Shown here piece by piece: positions 40,930 to 49,100 of a stretch of DNA of 64,000 nucleotides. The notes beneath the pieces were generated by a model that saw only the letters and a program-made list of their open reading frames with translations, did no database searches and was not told the origin of the DNA. Within the stretch, counting starts at the first letter, position 1. Every line of letters starts with the position of its first letter. The translations under genes and the position numbers were made by a program. The DNA is taken from contig NZ_KV467168.1 in NCBI RefSeq assembly GCF_001663775.1, forward strand, positions 2,842,780 through 2,906,779. The letters are read 5' to 3'. The DNA comes from Arthrobacter sp. B6. GTDB taxonomy: Bacteria; Actinomycetota; Actinomycetes; Actinomycetales; Micrococcaceae.

Positions 40930-41423
40930 TCGCTGATCACTCCTTCGAGCCGCAACACGGCGATTTCACGCAACTGCTGGGCGACAATGGCGTCTTCTTC
41001 GGCCGGTGAGTTGGCGAGCCGGGTGTGGAGCGCGGCCAGGATTTCGGCTGCCGTCCGTCCGGCAGCGCGGATCAGGAACACCCTGCCGAACTTCTCCTCG
41101 TAGGCACGGTTGCCGGCAGCCAGTGCAGCGGCGGTCCCGTTGTCCGAGGGATCCACGCCCGACTGCTCCGAGCGGGACATAGAGGCTTCGGCGGTGTTGG
41201 CCTCCGGCCGCTCACCGATCCGGGGGTGGTGCGCCAGGGCTGCTTCAACCTCGGCTGCCGTGAAGGGCGACGCGGCGTCTGCGGCAAAGCCCAGGAGTGC
41301 TGCCCGGGAGGCGAAAGGGCGGGCGTTGGTGATGGCCTCAACCCAGCGCCGGACGTCGATGCAGGGTCTCAGCGCGGCGGCGGCCGCAGCCGTGTCCGCG
41401 CTGTTGAATTCGGCAAGCTTCAT
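40926..41423 (-). CDS. uraD: 2-oxo-4-hydroxy-4-carboxy-5-ureidoimidazoline (OHCU) decarboxylase
   Basis: UraD converts OHCU to S-allantoin stereospecifically. The 165-residue protein contains the active-site HHPRIGER (His65-Arg72), the SRSEQSGVD and NRAYEEKFGRVFLIRAAGRTAAEIL stretches, and RLANSPAEE near the C-terminus, all conserved in the family. ATG 41423 with AGGAAC upstream is preferred to 41459. It is followed by and overlaps uraH. The upstream interval contains an AT-rich segment that may hold the promoter. Confidence 0.95.
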   Translation of the reverse strand: MKLAEFNSADTAAAAAALRPCIDVRRWVEAITNARPFASRAALLGFAADAASPFTAAEVEAALAHHPRIGERPEANTAEASMSRSEQSGVDPSDNGTAAALAAGNRAYEEKFGRVFLIRAAGRTAAEILAALHTRLANSPAEEDAIVAQQLREIAVLRLEGVISE

Positions 41424-41789
41424 GCTGGCTGGTTCCTCGTTGCAGGTGCTGGCATCCATGGTGACGGCTATGCGGAGGACCGGCTATCCGGCGGCTTCAG
41501 CAGGCAGGATATGGTCCCGCGCAACTCGAAGCTTCCGCATCATGGAACTGTTATTTCAGCATACGTAATATTGAAGTCGACGGCGCCGGTGGTGTCAAGA
41601 GACTACAGGAGCAATAGACGGGCCGGCCCGGTAACATCGCGGAAGAGCCACGGCCTCGCCGGAAGTTTGGGGAACGAGAAGAACCCGAACGGAGCCGCTA
41701 GCAGCGAATTCGAGTCGCGCCTGGAGCCCTTCCTAGGGCTCACCCCGCCGGAGCCGCTGGAGAGCTAAAGGACGACGACGGGGAAACCC
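41424..41789. other. Gene-free interval upstream of uraD
   Basis: The 366 bases contain an AT-rich patch at about 41550-41575, rare in this genome and likely the uraD promoter, and a GAAGCTTC palindrome at 41528-41535 that could be an operator. On the plus strand an open stretch of some 60 codons ends at 41768 but has no ribosome site or start box, so it is not called as a gene. Confidence 0.45.
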
Positions 41790-42034
41790 TTAGTCCTGGG
41801 ACGTCCTGGTTAGGACCCACGTATTGGTGCCGTCCTGGCGTTCAAAGGTCACCGTGGTGACGAGCGCCTGGATCAGCGCCAGCCCGCGGCCGACTCTGAA
41901 TCGTCGTCGGGCGTTCCCGGTTCCATCGGGCCGAACGGGGGCTTGGCATGGAACGCGCTGACCCTGGCGCGCAGGAGCGTGGGCTGGACGCCGGTCTTCA
42001 TTTCGGGAGACTTTTCCGGTGCGGCTGACGGCAT
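41790..42034 (-). pseudogene. Remnant of an anti-sigma-factor-like (HATPase) ATP-binding protein with a frameshift
   Basis: The last 35 codons read GRGLALIQALVTTVTFERQDGTNTWV..., the C-terminal end of RsbW/SpoIIAB-type Ser kinases. The sequence that should precede it (FHAKPPFGPMEPGTPDDDSES) is in a different frame, which begins at ATG 42034 and would run into a stop soon after. The join lies near 41895-41905. The N-terminal two thirds of such a protein, including the N-box, are missing. The gene therefore looks truncated and frameshifted. Confidence 0.55.
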
Positions 42035-42179
42035 GGCTGATCTTGCGCAAATCTTGGCATTGGCTTGGGCAGACGTTGAGGAATGCCCGTGACACTCGAA
42101 TCAGGCAGCAACATCCAGGCCGGGCGCCTCCTGAATCCGGCCCGGACGTTGGACGGCTTGAGGAAGGCGGGGAAGCCAC

Positions 42180-42506
42180 ATGGGACATTTCAGCAGCGGG
42201 CTCGAACCGGCGCGCCGTCCGTCACGGACGCGGGAGCTCCTGTGTGCGGGCGTGGACAAAAGCCGGGCACTTCTCCGCTTGTATTTCCACGCTCTTAAAG
42301 TCCGGGCCGCAGCGAAGGCGCTGGCCGAGGCCTTGGCTGACTCCAAGGAGTCCTCCAGCTGGCCCGGGGACCGCCTGATGGTCGGTGCCGAGCTCTCCGA
42401 CAGGGTGGAAAAGCTTACCCACCGGCTCAACCTGGAAACCAAAGCGCACGGCCGTCTGTCAGCGCTTTTCCACGCGGCCGGCAGCGGCGTCCTGCGTCCT
42501 GCCTAG
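42180..42506 (+). CDS. Hypothetical protein, 108 aa
   Basis: ATG 42180 is preceded by GGAAGGCGGGGAAG. The product is basic and mostly alpha-helical by eye, with VRAAAKALAEALADSKESS and LSDRVEKLTHRLNLETKAHGRLSALFHAAG likely forming an amphipathic helical pair. No signal peptide or membrane span. No family recognised. It lies opposite the anti-sigma remnant and may belong to the same disturbed region. Confidence 0.6.
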   Translation: MGHFSSGLEPARRPSRTRELLCAGVDKSRALLRLYFHALKVRAAAKALAEALADSKESSSWPGDRLMVGAELSDRVEKLTHRLNLETKAHGRLSALFHAAGSGVLRPA

Positions 42507-42621
42507 CTGCCGCCGGGCAGCGGCCTTGAACTGCCTGAAGTGCACCATTCCATCCTGGCCTTTTCCATGCCACACTTGAGCTCAATCGAGTGGCTGGGGC
42601 TAACCAGGTCAGGAGATTGCC

Positions 42622-42741
42622 GTGGGTTGGATGACAGGGTGGGCGTATCTCATTGCGTTCCTTATGACCGCTGACTCGCTTCTCCTGGCGATGTGGCTGG
42701 TGGACAAGGACTGGCCGAAACACTGGCGGAAGAAGCGCTGA
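42622..42741 (+). CDS. Small single-helix membrane protein, 39 aa
   Basis: GTG 42622 is preceded by AGGAG at good spacing, and a 40-codon frame ends with TGA at 42741. The product has a hydrophobic segment (WAYLIAFLMTADSLLLAMWL) followed by a strongly basic tail (PKHWRKKR), the positive-inside layout of a small bitopic membrane protein. Four Trp residues are notable for its size. Function unknown. Confidence 0.55.
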   Translation: MGWMTGWAYLIAFLMTADSLLLAMWLVDKDWPKHWRKKR

Positions 42742-42771
42742 TCAGCGCTGACCGGCGCTGACCGGCTCAGG

Positions 42772-43359
42772 TCACTCTCGGCGCAGGTCAAGGCGCATCA
42801 AGACGCGCGGGAATCCATTGAGCACCGAACCCGTATCGGCCACCTTGGTAAACCCGGCCCGTTCAAAGAGCTTGCGTGTGCCGACATACGCCATGGTCAG
42901 GTCCACTTTGCTGCCATTGTTATCCACCGGGTACCCCTCGACGGCCGGCGCCCCGTAACTCCGGGCCAGGTCTACGGCGCCCTTCAAGAGATGGTGTGAG
43001 ATTCCGGTGCCGCGGTGCCCGGGCCGGACCCGGATACACCATACGGACCACACGTCCAGGTCGTCGACGTGCGGAATCCGGCGGTTGCGGGCAAAGCTCG
43101 TGTCCGAGCGCGGGTGGACAGCCGCCCAGCCCACCACTTCACCGCCGTCGTAAGCCAGAACTCCGGGCGGCGGGTCCTCCCGCACCAGTTCCTTCACCAG
43201 GTCGCCCCGGGCCGTCCCGTGAAGCTCGATGTTCTGCTTCGAGGGAAGGCGGTAGCTCAGGCACCAGCACACGTTGGCGTCCGGCCGTTTGGGCCCCACC
43301 ACTGTTTTGACGTCCTCGAACCTTGTCGCCGGCCGGACGTCGATCGCGGAAAGCGGCAT
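42772..43359 (-). CDS. GNAT-family N-acetyltransferase
   Basis: A 195-residue acetyltransferase. The acetyl-CoA pyrophosphate loop is RPGHRGTG, preceded by the beta4 strand VWSVWCIRV and followed by the HHLLKGAVDLARSYGA helix; VGWAAVHPRSD is beta-3. CWCLSYRLPSK near the N-terminus is unusual in having two Cys close together. The acceptor substrate is unknown. The gene begins four bases after the debranching-enzyme stop and is co-transcribed with it. Confidence 0.9.
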   Translation of the reverse strand: MPLSAIDVRPATRFEDVKTVVGPKRPDANVCWCLSYRLPSKQNIELHGTARGDLVKELVREDPPPGVLAYDGGEVVGWAAVHPRSDTSFARNRRIPHVDDLDVWSVWCIRVRPGHRGTGISHHLLKGAVDLARSYGAPAVEGYPVDNNGSKVDLTMAYVGTRKLFERAGFTKVADTGSVLNGFPRVLMRLDLRRE

Positions 43360-43362
43360 CGC

Positions 43363-45567
43363 TCAGACCCGTTTACTGGCCTGCTGGCCGGCGCCGGACA
43401 TCTTGGTTGCCTTCGATCCCAGCCCGGCCTCTTCCACGAGTTCAGTCAGCCAGGGCCGATGACCCTGATGGAAAACCATTCCATCAGGCAATCCCTGGAC
43501 TGAGGGTACCGAATCATTGATGTCGATGGTGACTCGGCCGCCGCCGATCGGGGCATTGGAAATGTGCAAATCCCCATAGGAATCCGGGAGCGCCGGATCC
43601 AGCCAGAATCCGCCACGCGAGACATGCGTGTCGTAGCGCATCAGGCTTGTTACGAGCTGGATGGGTGTTGTGGCCGCCCACGCCTGGGGGGAACACGCGG
43701 TGGGATAGGGCACAGGCTCAGCGAACTGCTCCCGGCTGAAGCCGCAGAACAGTTCCGGCAAACGTCCGCCTGAATAATCGGCTGCCTCAAACAGGGCAGT
43801 GGAAATCCGCTGAGCCTCTTCCACAAAGCCGTAGCGCATGAGCCCGGCAACAATGACCGCGTTGTCGTGGGGCCAAACCGACCCGTTGTGATAGCTCGCC
43901 GGATTGTAGGCACCCATATCGCTGGCCAAGGTCCGTACACCCCAGCCGCTGAACATTTCCGGGGAAAGCAGCCGTTCGGCCACCAGCGGTGCCTTGTCTT
44001 TATCTACGAGGCCTACCCAGAGGCAATGGCCCATATTGGACGCGCACGCATCGACGGGGCGTTTCTTGCCGTCAAGGGCAATGGCGTAGTAGCCGCGCTC
44101 TGGCAGCCAGAACTGTTCGTTGAAGCGCCTCTTCAACTGCGCTGCCTCATCGGCCAGCCGGGTTGCCAAAGCCTCATCGCCGGCGTCGTAGGCTATCCAG
44201 GAGCGCGCCATGTATGCGTCATAGACGTAGGCTTGCACCTCGCAGAGCGCGATGGGTCCCTCGGCCAAGCGGCCGTCGGCGAAATTGATGCCGTCCCAGG
44301 AGTCCTTCCAGCCCTGATTGATCAGGCCGCGGGGGTTGAGCCGCTCATACTCGACAAAGCCGTCTCCATCCTTGTCCCCATAGTTGCGGATCCAGTCCAG
44401 TGCCCGGTCGGCATGGGGGAGGAGGGCAGCGATGGTGTCCTTGGCGAAGCCCCAGCGGCTCACCGTTCCAAGGATCGTCACGAAAAGCGGGGTGGCGTCG
44501 ACGCTGCCGTAATAAATGTGCTTCCCGCCCAAGGACAACCCGCTGGAAACATCGAGCCTGACCTCGTGCAGGATCTTGCCCGGTTCCTCCTCACTGATCG
44601 GATCCACCACGGTCCCCTGGCGGTCTGCCAGCGTCTGTAAGGTGCCCAGGGCGAGCGACGGATCCACCGGCATGGACATCTCCGATGCCCACAGCGAGTC
44701 CCGGCCGAACAGGGTCATGAACCAGGGGGCGCCGGCGGCAACCACAACCCGCTCGGGATGGTTTGGGTCCTCGATGCGCAGCGCGCCCAAGTCGTCATAA
44801 CTCCGGCGCAGGGTCCGCTCTATGGACCGGTTGGCCATGTGCAGTTTTGGAATCTTGGCCACCCATTCCTGCCGGCGGCGGTCCCGGGGGGATAACCCAT
44901 CGCCGTCGGAGTGGCTAAATGACGGCGGGGGCGGGCCTGCAGCGTCGCCACCGCTGGGAATGGCAGTAAGAATGGTACTCCACTGGCCGTGGGGCGCGAT
45001 TGTCAGGCTGTACGTCAGGGCGTCGCTCGTGACGTCGGCACCCGGGGCCTGGACATGGATACCCTTTCGGATGTCCTGCCACGTAGCCCTGATGCTCAGC
45101 GAATCAGCCTCTACCTGGCGGGTCTCTTCCCACCGCCGCTGGATGCGGGCTTCCTTGACCTCGAAAAGATCTGCGAAATCCGCTTCAGCCCGTACGGCAA
45201 GAACACACTGAACCGGCTCGATCCCGTGATTGCGGATGGTGACCTGTTCCTGGATGCCTGCCCCGACTTCCCGGAGCCGCTCCACTATGACCGGACTGTC
45301 CGCGTACCCGTCCCGGCGGGTGGCCCGGCCGGCGAACAGGGCCCTGTACGGCTCTTTCGTCTCGGCAGCCAGAGGTTCCAATGATTGGCCGTCGAGGGTG
45401 ATGCTCCAGCGGGACAGAATGCGGGTGTCCTGATAGAAGACACCGTGAGGAAACTCGGGATGGATGTCTCCGTTGGGCAGGGAGATGCAGAAGGACGTGC
45501 CTTCCACAAGGGTGATCGTCCCTGCGCCCACAGGTCCGGCAGCAGTGTCAGCGTTCCAACCAGCCAT
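43363..45567 (-). CDS. Glycogen-debranching-type glucosidase (amylo-alpha-1,6-glucosidase family)
   Basis: A 734-residue protein. The N-terminal part (about 18-215) is the GDE_N_bis beta-sandwich (LVEGTSFCISLPNGDIHPEFPHGVFYQDTRILSRW). The C-terminal part (about 270-690) is an (alpha/alpha)6 catalytic domain with WFMTLFGRDSLWASEM, NQGWKDSWDGI and YNPASYHNGSVWPHDNA, the latter containing probable acidic catalytic residues. Such enzymes release glucose from alpha-1,6 branch points or related alpha-glucosides. AAGGGG precedes ATG 45567. The GNAT gene follows in the same unit. Confidence 0.9.
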   Translation of the reverse strand: MAGWNADTAAGPVGAGTITLVEGTSFCISLPNGDIHPEFPHGVFYQDTRILSRWSITLDGQSLEPLAAETKEPYRALFAGRATRRDGYADSPVIVERLREVGAGIQEQVTIRNHGIEPVQCVLAVRAEADFADLFEVKEARIQRRWEETRQVEADSLSIRATWQDIRKGIHVQAPGADVTSDALTYSLTIAPHGQWSTILTAIPSGGDAAGPPPPSFSHSDGDGLSPRDRRRQEWVAKIPKLHMANRSIERTLRRSYDDLGALRIEDPNHPERVVVAAGAPWFMTLFGRDSLWASEMSMPVDPSLALGTLQTLADRQGTVVDPISEEEPGKILHEVRLDVSSGLSLGGKHIYYGSVDATPLFVTILGTVSRWGFAKDTIAALLPHADRALDWIRNYGDKDGDGFVEYERLNPRGLINQGWKDSWDGINFADGRLAEGPIALCEVQAYVYDAYMARSWIAYDAGDEALATRLADEAAQLKRRFNEQFWLPERGYYAIALDGKKRPVDACASNMGHCLWVGLVDKDKAPLVAERLLSPEMFSGWGVRTLASDMGAYNPASYHNGSVWPHDNAVIVAGLMRYGFVEEAQRISTALFEAADYSGGRLPELFCGFSREQFAEPVPYPTACSPQAWAATTPIQLVTSLMRYDTHVSRGGFWLDPALPDSYGDLHISNAPIGGGRVTIDINDSVPSVQGLPDGMVFHQGHRPWLTELVEEAGLGSKATKMSGAGQQASKRV

Positions 45568-45688
45568 CCCGGCCCCTTTGAAGAATCACTGCCGGCCGTT
45601 GGACCATCACGCTATCCTGCTGCCGGGCATCGCCTTGTCCGTACGACGCTACTCTTGCCTGCAGGAGGATTCCAGCATGGGCTGAGTG

Positions 45689-45904
45689 CTAGGCCGCCCC
45701 AGCTGCGCGGATCATCAGGTCGTAATCATCCTCGATATGGAACATTCGACGATGACCGATGTTGTCTACGACCCAAATAGTCCGACCATCATCAGTTCGG
45801 TCGTCCACGACGCCGCTGTGGCACTCCACGCCGTCCCGGTTGAGGTTAACGGCGTCTCCTCGCTGGAGAGCTGTCCAAGTAGCTGCACGACGGCTTTGGC
45901 GCAT
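45689..45904 (-). CDS. Hypothetical protein, 71 aa
   Basis: ATG 45904 with AGAGAAG upstream starts a 71-residue protein whose core (LQRGDAVNLNRDGVECHSGVVDD ... GRTIWVVDNIGHRRMFHIEDDYDL) looks like a small SH3/KOW-type beta barrel preceded by a basic MRQSRRAATWTA helix. Similar short proteins are common in Arthrobacter genomes. No function can be assigned. An in-frame opening extends further upstream to 46000 but lacks a ribosome site. Confidence 0.65.
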   Translation of the reverse strand: MRQSRRAATWTALQRGDAVNLNRDGVECHSGVVDDRTDDGRTIWVVDNIGHRRMFHIEDDYDLMIRAAGAA

Positions 45905-46027
45905 TGCTTCTCTGCCTTTCAATGGTTTGGGGTGCGATCTTGGTGATGCGGGGGCAGTCCAGCGCTCCCCGGGCGCGCTGTGGTCCTTTGCGGTACGCAA
46001 TCAGGTTCCGCCTCAAGTCTATCGTCG

Positions 46028-46039
46028 ATTGTTGACAAT
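46028..46039. promoter_or_regulatory. Operator-like palindrome ATTGTTGACAAT, site 1
   Basis: A perfect 12-bp palindrome-like site just beyond the terminator of the first gntR gene. The same core occurs at 53684-53695, 57645-57656 and, with changes, at 50089-50100 and 57720-57731. FCD-type GntR regulators bind short palindromes of this size. Here the flanking transporter promoter is missing, so this copy marks the left edge of the duplicated block. Confidence 0.6.
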
Positions 46040-46044
46040 TACTA

Positions 46045-46089
46045 GGCAAAATAGGGAAGGCCGGTTCCAAAGGAGCCGGCCTTCCCTAT
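46045..46089 (-). terminator. Terminator of the first gntR gene
   Basis: A 14-bp perfect stem ATAGGGAAGGCCGG/CCGGCCTTCCCTAT (46051-46064 and 46076-46089), followed on the minus strand by TTTTGCC. Confidence 0.85.
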
Positions 46090-46110
46090 GCCAATGTACG
46101 GGGCGTGCTC

Positions 46111-46803
46111 TTACGCAGTGATTTCCGTCTCGTCCCGTTTGGTGGTGAGATCCTCGACTGCCTTCTGCATGTGGCGTTCGATGGCTTTGTGGAGTTCTTC
46201 CCCTTCGCCAGCCTCCAGCAGATCCAAAAGATTCTGATGCTCCTCCACCAGGGCATCGATTCGTGGATAGGCGACTGCCAGGTTGAGGATACACATCCTC
46301 GATTCCGCAGCCAGCGTTTTATAGATCCGGATCAGGCGCGTGTTGCCTGCCCCGCCCACGAAAGTGGTATGGAACTGCATATCAAGCCGGGCAATCGCCT
46401 GCCAGTCCGAGACGGCAACCTGCTTCGCCATGTCGCTGATGATGGCCTTCAAGGCCTGGCAGGTGTCCTTGACCTGTTCCGGGCTGGCATTCAGCAGCGC
46501 GTCTGCTGCGGTTGATTCCACCGCTTTGCGGACTGCATAGATCTCCCTGACGTCGTCGTCTGAAAGTTCCAGGACGAACACTCCGCGGTTGCGGTGGCTG
46601 ACGAGGATCCCCTCCTGGGACAGCCGCTGCAACGCCTCACGGACCGGGCCCCTGGACGTGTTGAGCTGGCTTGCCAGAACAGATTCATTGATCTGCTCTC
46701 CCGGACGGAAGACCCCTTGGACAATTTGTTCGCGCAGCTGGTCAGCGATCAGCTGCGCCGTGGGTCTTCCCTCCAGTACGAACAATCCTTCAGTTGCCGC
46801 CAT
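46111..46803 (-). CDS. GntR-family regulator with FCD domain, copy A
   Basis: A 230-residue repressor-type regulator. The winged HTH occupies about 15-78 (LIADQLREQIVQGVFRPGEQINESVLA ... GPVREALQRL), and the all-helical FCD ligand domain about 88-220, with metal-coordinating His/Asp candidates (RLDMQFHTTFV and a later His). FCD regulators respond to small organic acids. It is very similar along its full length to the regulator at 50185-50877 and is next to a flavin oxidase and transporter genes. GAGGGAAC precedes ATG 46803. Confidence 0.93.
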   Translation of the reverse strand: MAATEGLFVLEGRPTAQLIADQLREQIVQGVFRPGEQINESVLASQLNTSRGPVREALQRLSQEGILVSHRNRGVFVLELSDDDVREIYAVRKAVESTAADALLNASPEQVKDTCQALKAIISDMAKQVAVSDWQAIARLDMQFHTTFVGGAGNTRLIRIYKTLAAESRMCILNLAVAYPRIDALVEEHQNLLDLLEAGEGEELHKAIERHMQKAVEDLTTKRDETEITA

Positions 46804-46923
46804 TGCTGTTCCCTCACTTCACTCCGGGCCGATTGCATTTCTTAGACAGTATTGGATTTTGCTAACCCTTGAAGGCCACAACGGGCACGAGGCTTTGTCG
46901 TCACCTTTCTGGGGATGGTCGCG

Positions 46924-48057
46924 TCAGATGCTCCTGTAACGTTGGGGCCGCGCGAACTCCAGGCCGTCGATGGTTCGTTTGCCGCGGGCTTCGTGTGCGG
47001 CGATTTCGCCGTAGCCGGTGGCGTTTTTGAAGCCTTGGCCGGAGAAGCCGGTGGCGCAGTAGATCCTGCTGCCTTCGCTGAACCGGCCGAGCAGGGGGTT
47101 GCCATCCGAGGTGAAGAGGTCGGGGAAGGCATCCGAGCGGACGATGGTGGGGAACAGCCCGGGGAAGAACTCGGTGACCGTTTCCATGGTTTCCGTGATT
47201 TCCGCGGATGTGAGGTCCCGGGGGACCGAATCCGCCTGCGGTGTTGGTGCTCCGCGGCCGTCAAGCGTTGCTTTGACGGTGGCGCCGTCGACGGCGGGTG
47301 CCCCATACATGGAGCGGTCCCCGGAGATTCGGATAAAAATGGGGAACTTCTCGGGTGAGAATTCCGCCGCATCCCGGGCGACGAACCAGGTCAGGAAGCA
47401 TCGTTTGATCTCCGTTGCCGCCTGCAGGTAGTCGGGCATGAGGCGTTGGGACCAGCCGCCGGATGCGAGGATGACGTTCTCGAAGGTCCAGGACTTCTCG
47501 CCGGAGGTGATGAGGGCGCCGTCGGGGGTTTCGGTGATGCTGTCAATCGGGGTGTTGCTATGGATTGTTGCGCCGTTGGCCTGGGCGGCGGCGACGGCGG
47601 CGGTGACGGCGCGGTCGGTGCGCAGGGCGCCAGCGTGGGGGTCGTAGACGGCGATGTCGTCCGGGCGCAGGTTGTGCTGTGGGTAGCGTTCGGCCATCTC
47701 TTCGCGGCTGAGGATGTCGTGGTCCGCGCCGTTGATCCTGGTGGTTTCCAGGAGCTTGGGGATGTACGGTCCATCGGCGGCGCCGATGGACAGTCCGCCG
47801 CAGCGGGTGAGGATGTTCTGGCCGGTTTCGGCTTCGAGTTCGGACCAGAGGTCCCGTGAGCGTTCCAGGATGGGGTAGTAACCAGGCACTCCGCGGTAGA
47901 GCATGCGGAAGAGCCGGGTGTCACCGCCGACGGCGCTGCGGGCGTGGGCGGGTGCGTGGGCTTCGAATCCGGTGACGGAATCCGTCAGGCGGGAGGCCTG
48001 CCAGAGGGCCATGGATCCGATGCTGCCCAGGCCGATGACGGCGAGTTTTCCATCCAT
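46924..48057 (-). CDS. FAD-dependent oxidase of the sarcosine oxidase / N-methyltryptophan oxidase type, copy A
   Basis: A 377-residue DAO-family flavoenzyme. The FAD-binding GLGSIGS is at 9-15, with GDTRLFRMLYR following, and a C-terminal GFSGQGFKNATGYGEIAA segment as in monomeric sarcosine oxidase and MTOX. The Cys that holds the flavin in those enzymes is not found at the matching place (VRSDAFPDLFTSDG), so FAD may be non-covalent. The enzyme probably oxidises a secondary amine or N-methyl amino acid, releasing H2O2. It is about 95 percent alike in protein to the copy at 53734-54867. Stop is 3 bases from the deletion relic upstream. Confidence 0.9.
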   Translation of the reverse strand: MDGKLAVIGLGSIGSMALWQASRLTDSVTGFEAHAPAHARSAVGGDTRLFRMLYRGVPGYYPILERSRDLWSELEAETGQNILTRCGGLSIGAADGPYIPKLLETTRINGADHDILSREEMAERYPQHNLRPDDIAVYDPHAGALRTDRAVTAAVAAAQANGATIHSNTPIDSITETPDGALITSGEKSWTFENVILASGGWSQRLMPDYLQAATEIKRCFLTWFVARDAAEFSPEKFPIFIRISGDRSMYGAPAVDGATVKATLDGRGAPTPQADSVPRDLTSAEITETMETVTEFFPGLFPTIVRSDAFPDLFTSDGNPLLGRFSEGSRIYCATGFSGQGFKNATGYGEIAAHEARGKRTIDGLEFARPQRYRSI

Positions 48058-48060
48058 GGT

Positions 48061-48162
48061 TTAGAGGACCTGTTCCAGCAAGCCCCGGGTGCGGGCTTCC
48101 TTGGGGTTGGACAGGACTTCACGGGCGAAGCCCATTTCGTGGGTCACCACCACGTTGCTCAT
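48061..48162 (-). pseudogene. In-frame deletion relic of the amino-acid ABC transporter ATPase (33 codons)
   Basis: The reading frame is MSN, then [13 protein letters not shown], then LSNPKEARTRGLLEQVL and a stop. Against the intact ATPase at 54871-55638 these three blocks are residues 1-3, 205-217 and 239-255, so two segments (4-204 and 218-238) are missing and the frame is kept through both joins. Walker A, signature and Walker B are gone; only the H-loop region remains. Start still overlaps the permease stop and the stop is still next to the oxidase. It cannot be an ATPase. Confidence 0.85.
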
Positions 48163-49055
48163 CGGGCAATACCTTCCGGGTCTGTCAGCACAACGGGTTT
48201 CGCTTTCCGGGGAAGGCGGGAGGTTGTGCGGGAGTATTTTTGCTCGAGCTTGGACTGCGGGTAGCTCAGCAGCAGGGTCATTACCAGGTACCAGAGGCTG
48301 GCGACGATCAGCAGCGGGATGGTCTCGTAGGTGCGGGCGTAGATGAGTTGGGCGCTTTGGAGCAGTTCGGCTACACCGAGAACGCTGACCAGGGAGGTTT
48401 CCTTGAACATGCCGATGACCTGGTTGCCGGTGGCCGGGATGATCGAGGGCATGGCCTGGGGGATGATGACTTTGCGCATTTTCGTGGCGCCGCTCATGCC
48501 AAGGGAGTCGGCGGCTTCGATCTGGCCCTTGCCGACGGAGGAGAAGCCGCCGCGGATGATCTCGGCCATGTAGGCGGCCTCATTGAGGGTCAGGCCGACC
48601 AAGGCCGCGGTGATGGGTGCCATCAGGGCGTTCATGTCGATCGCGGTGCTGATGTCCGTGAAAGGGATGCCGATAGCCAGGTTCGGGTAAAGCGCGGCGA
48701 TGTTGAACCAGAAGATCAGCTGTACCAGGACGGGTGTGCCGCGGAAAATGGTGATGTAGACGCCTGCGGTGGCCGCGATCGGCTTGATGCTTGAGCCCCT
48801 CATGACCGCCAGCACCAGCCCCAGGAGGGTTCCCAGGGCCATGCTGGCAAAAGTCAGGAAAATTGTGAGCATCAAACCACGCAGAATGGTTTCGTGGGTG
48901 AAGTACCTTGCAACCACATCCCACTTGAAGTTGGGGTTGGTTGAAACCGAAATCAGGATGCCCAAAGCCAAAAGGCTGCACACAACCCAGGCGACGAATT
49001 CAAAGGTGCTTCGTCGCCTGAGCCTTGGCTTGAGCGCCGGGTCAATCGCATTCAT
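48159..49055 (-). CDS. Polar amino acid ABC transporter permease, copy A
   Basis: A 298-residue His/Glu/Gln/Arg-type permease. The pattern [15 protein letters not shown], then [26 protein letters not shown] (the EAA loop) and [29 protein letters not shown] are typical. ATG 49055 with AAGGAAG upstream is used rather than the earlier in-frame start at 49091. The stop overlaps the ATPase relic. Because the cognate ATPase is gone, this permease could function only by borrowing an ATPase such as that of copy B. Confidence 0.93.
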   Translation of the reverse strand: MNAIDPALKPRLRRRSTFEFVAWVVCSLLALGILISVSTNPNFKWDVVARYFTHETILRGLMLTIFLTFASMALGTLLGLVLAVMRGSSIKPIAATAGVYITIFRGTPVLVQLIFWFNIAALYPNLAIGIPFTDISTAIDMNALMAPITAALVGLTLNEAAYMAEIIRGGFSSVGKGQIEAADSLGMSGATKMRKVIIPQAMPSIIPATGNQVIGMFKETSLVSVLGVAELLQSAQLIYARTYETIPLLIVASLWYLVMTLLLSYPQSKLEQKYSRTTSRLPRKAKPVVLTDPEGIAR

Positions 49056-49100
49056 TGCGGCGTCGCTTCCTTGGCGAATGAATTTCTGCACGGCGTCCCT

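Noticed and set aside
41586..41768. Open stretch of about 60 codons on the plus strand
   Set aside because: No ribosome site, no start box and no recognisable protein; left as part of the gene-free interval.
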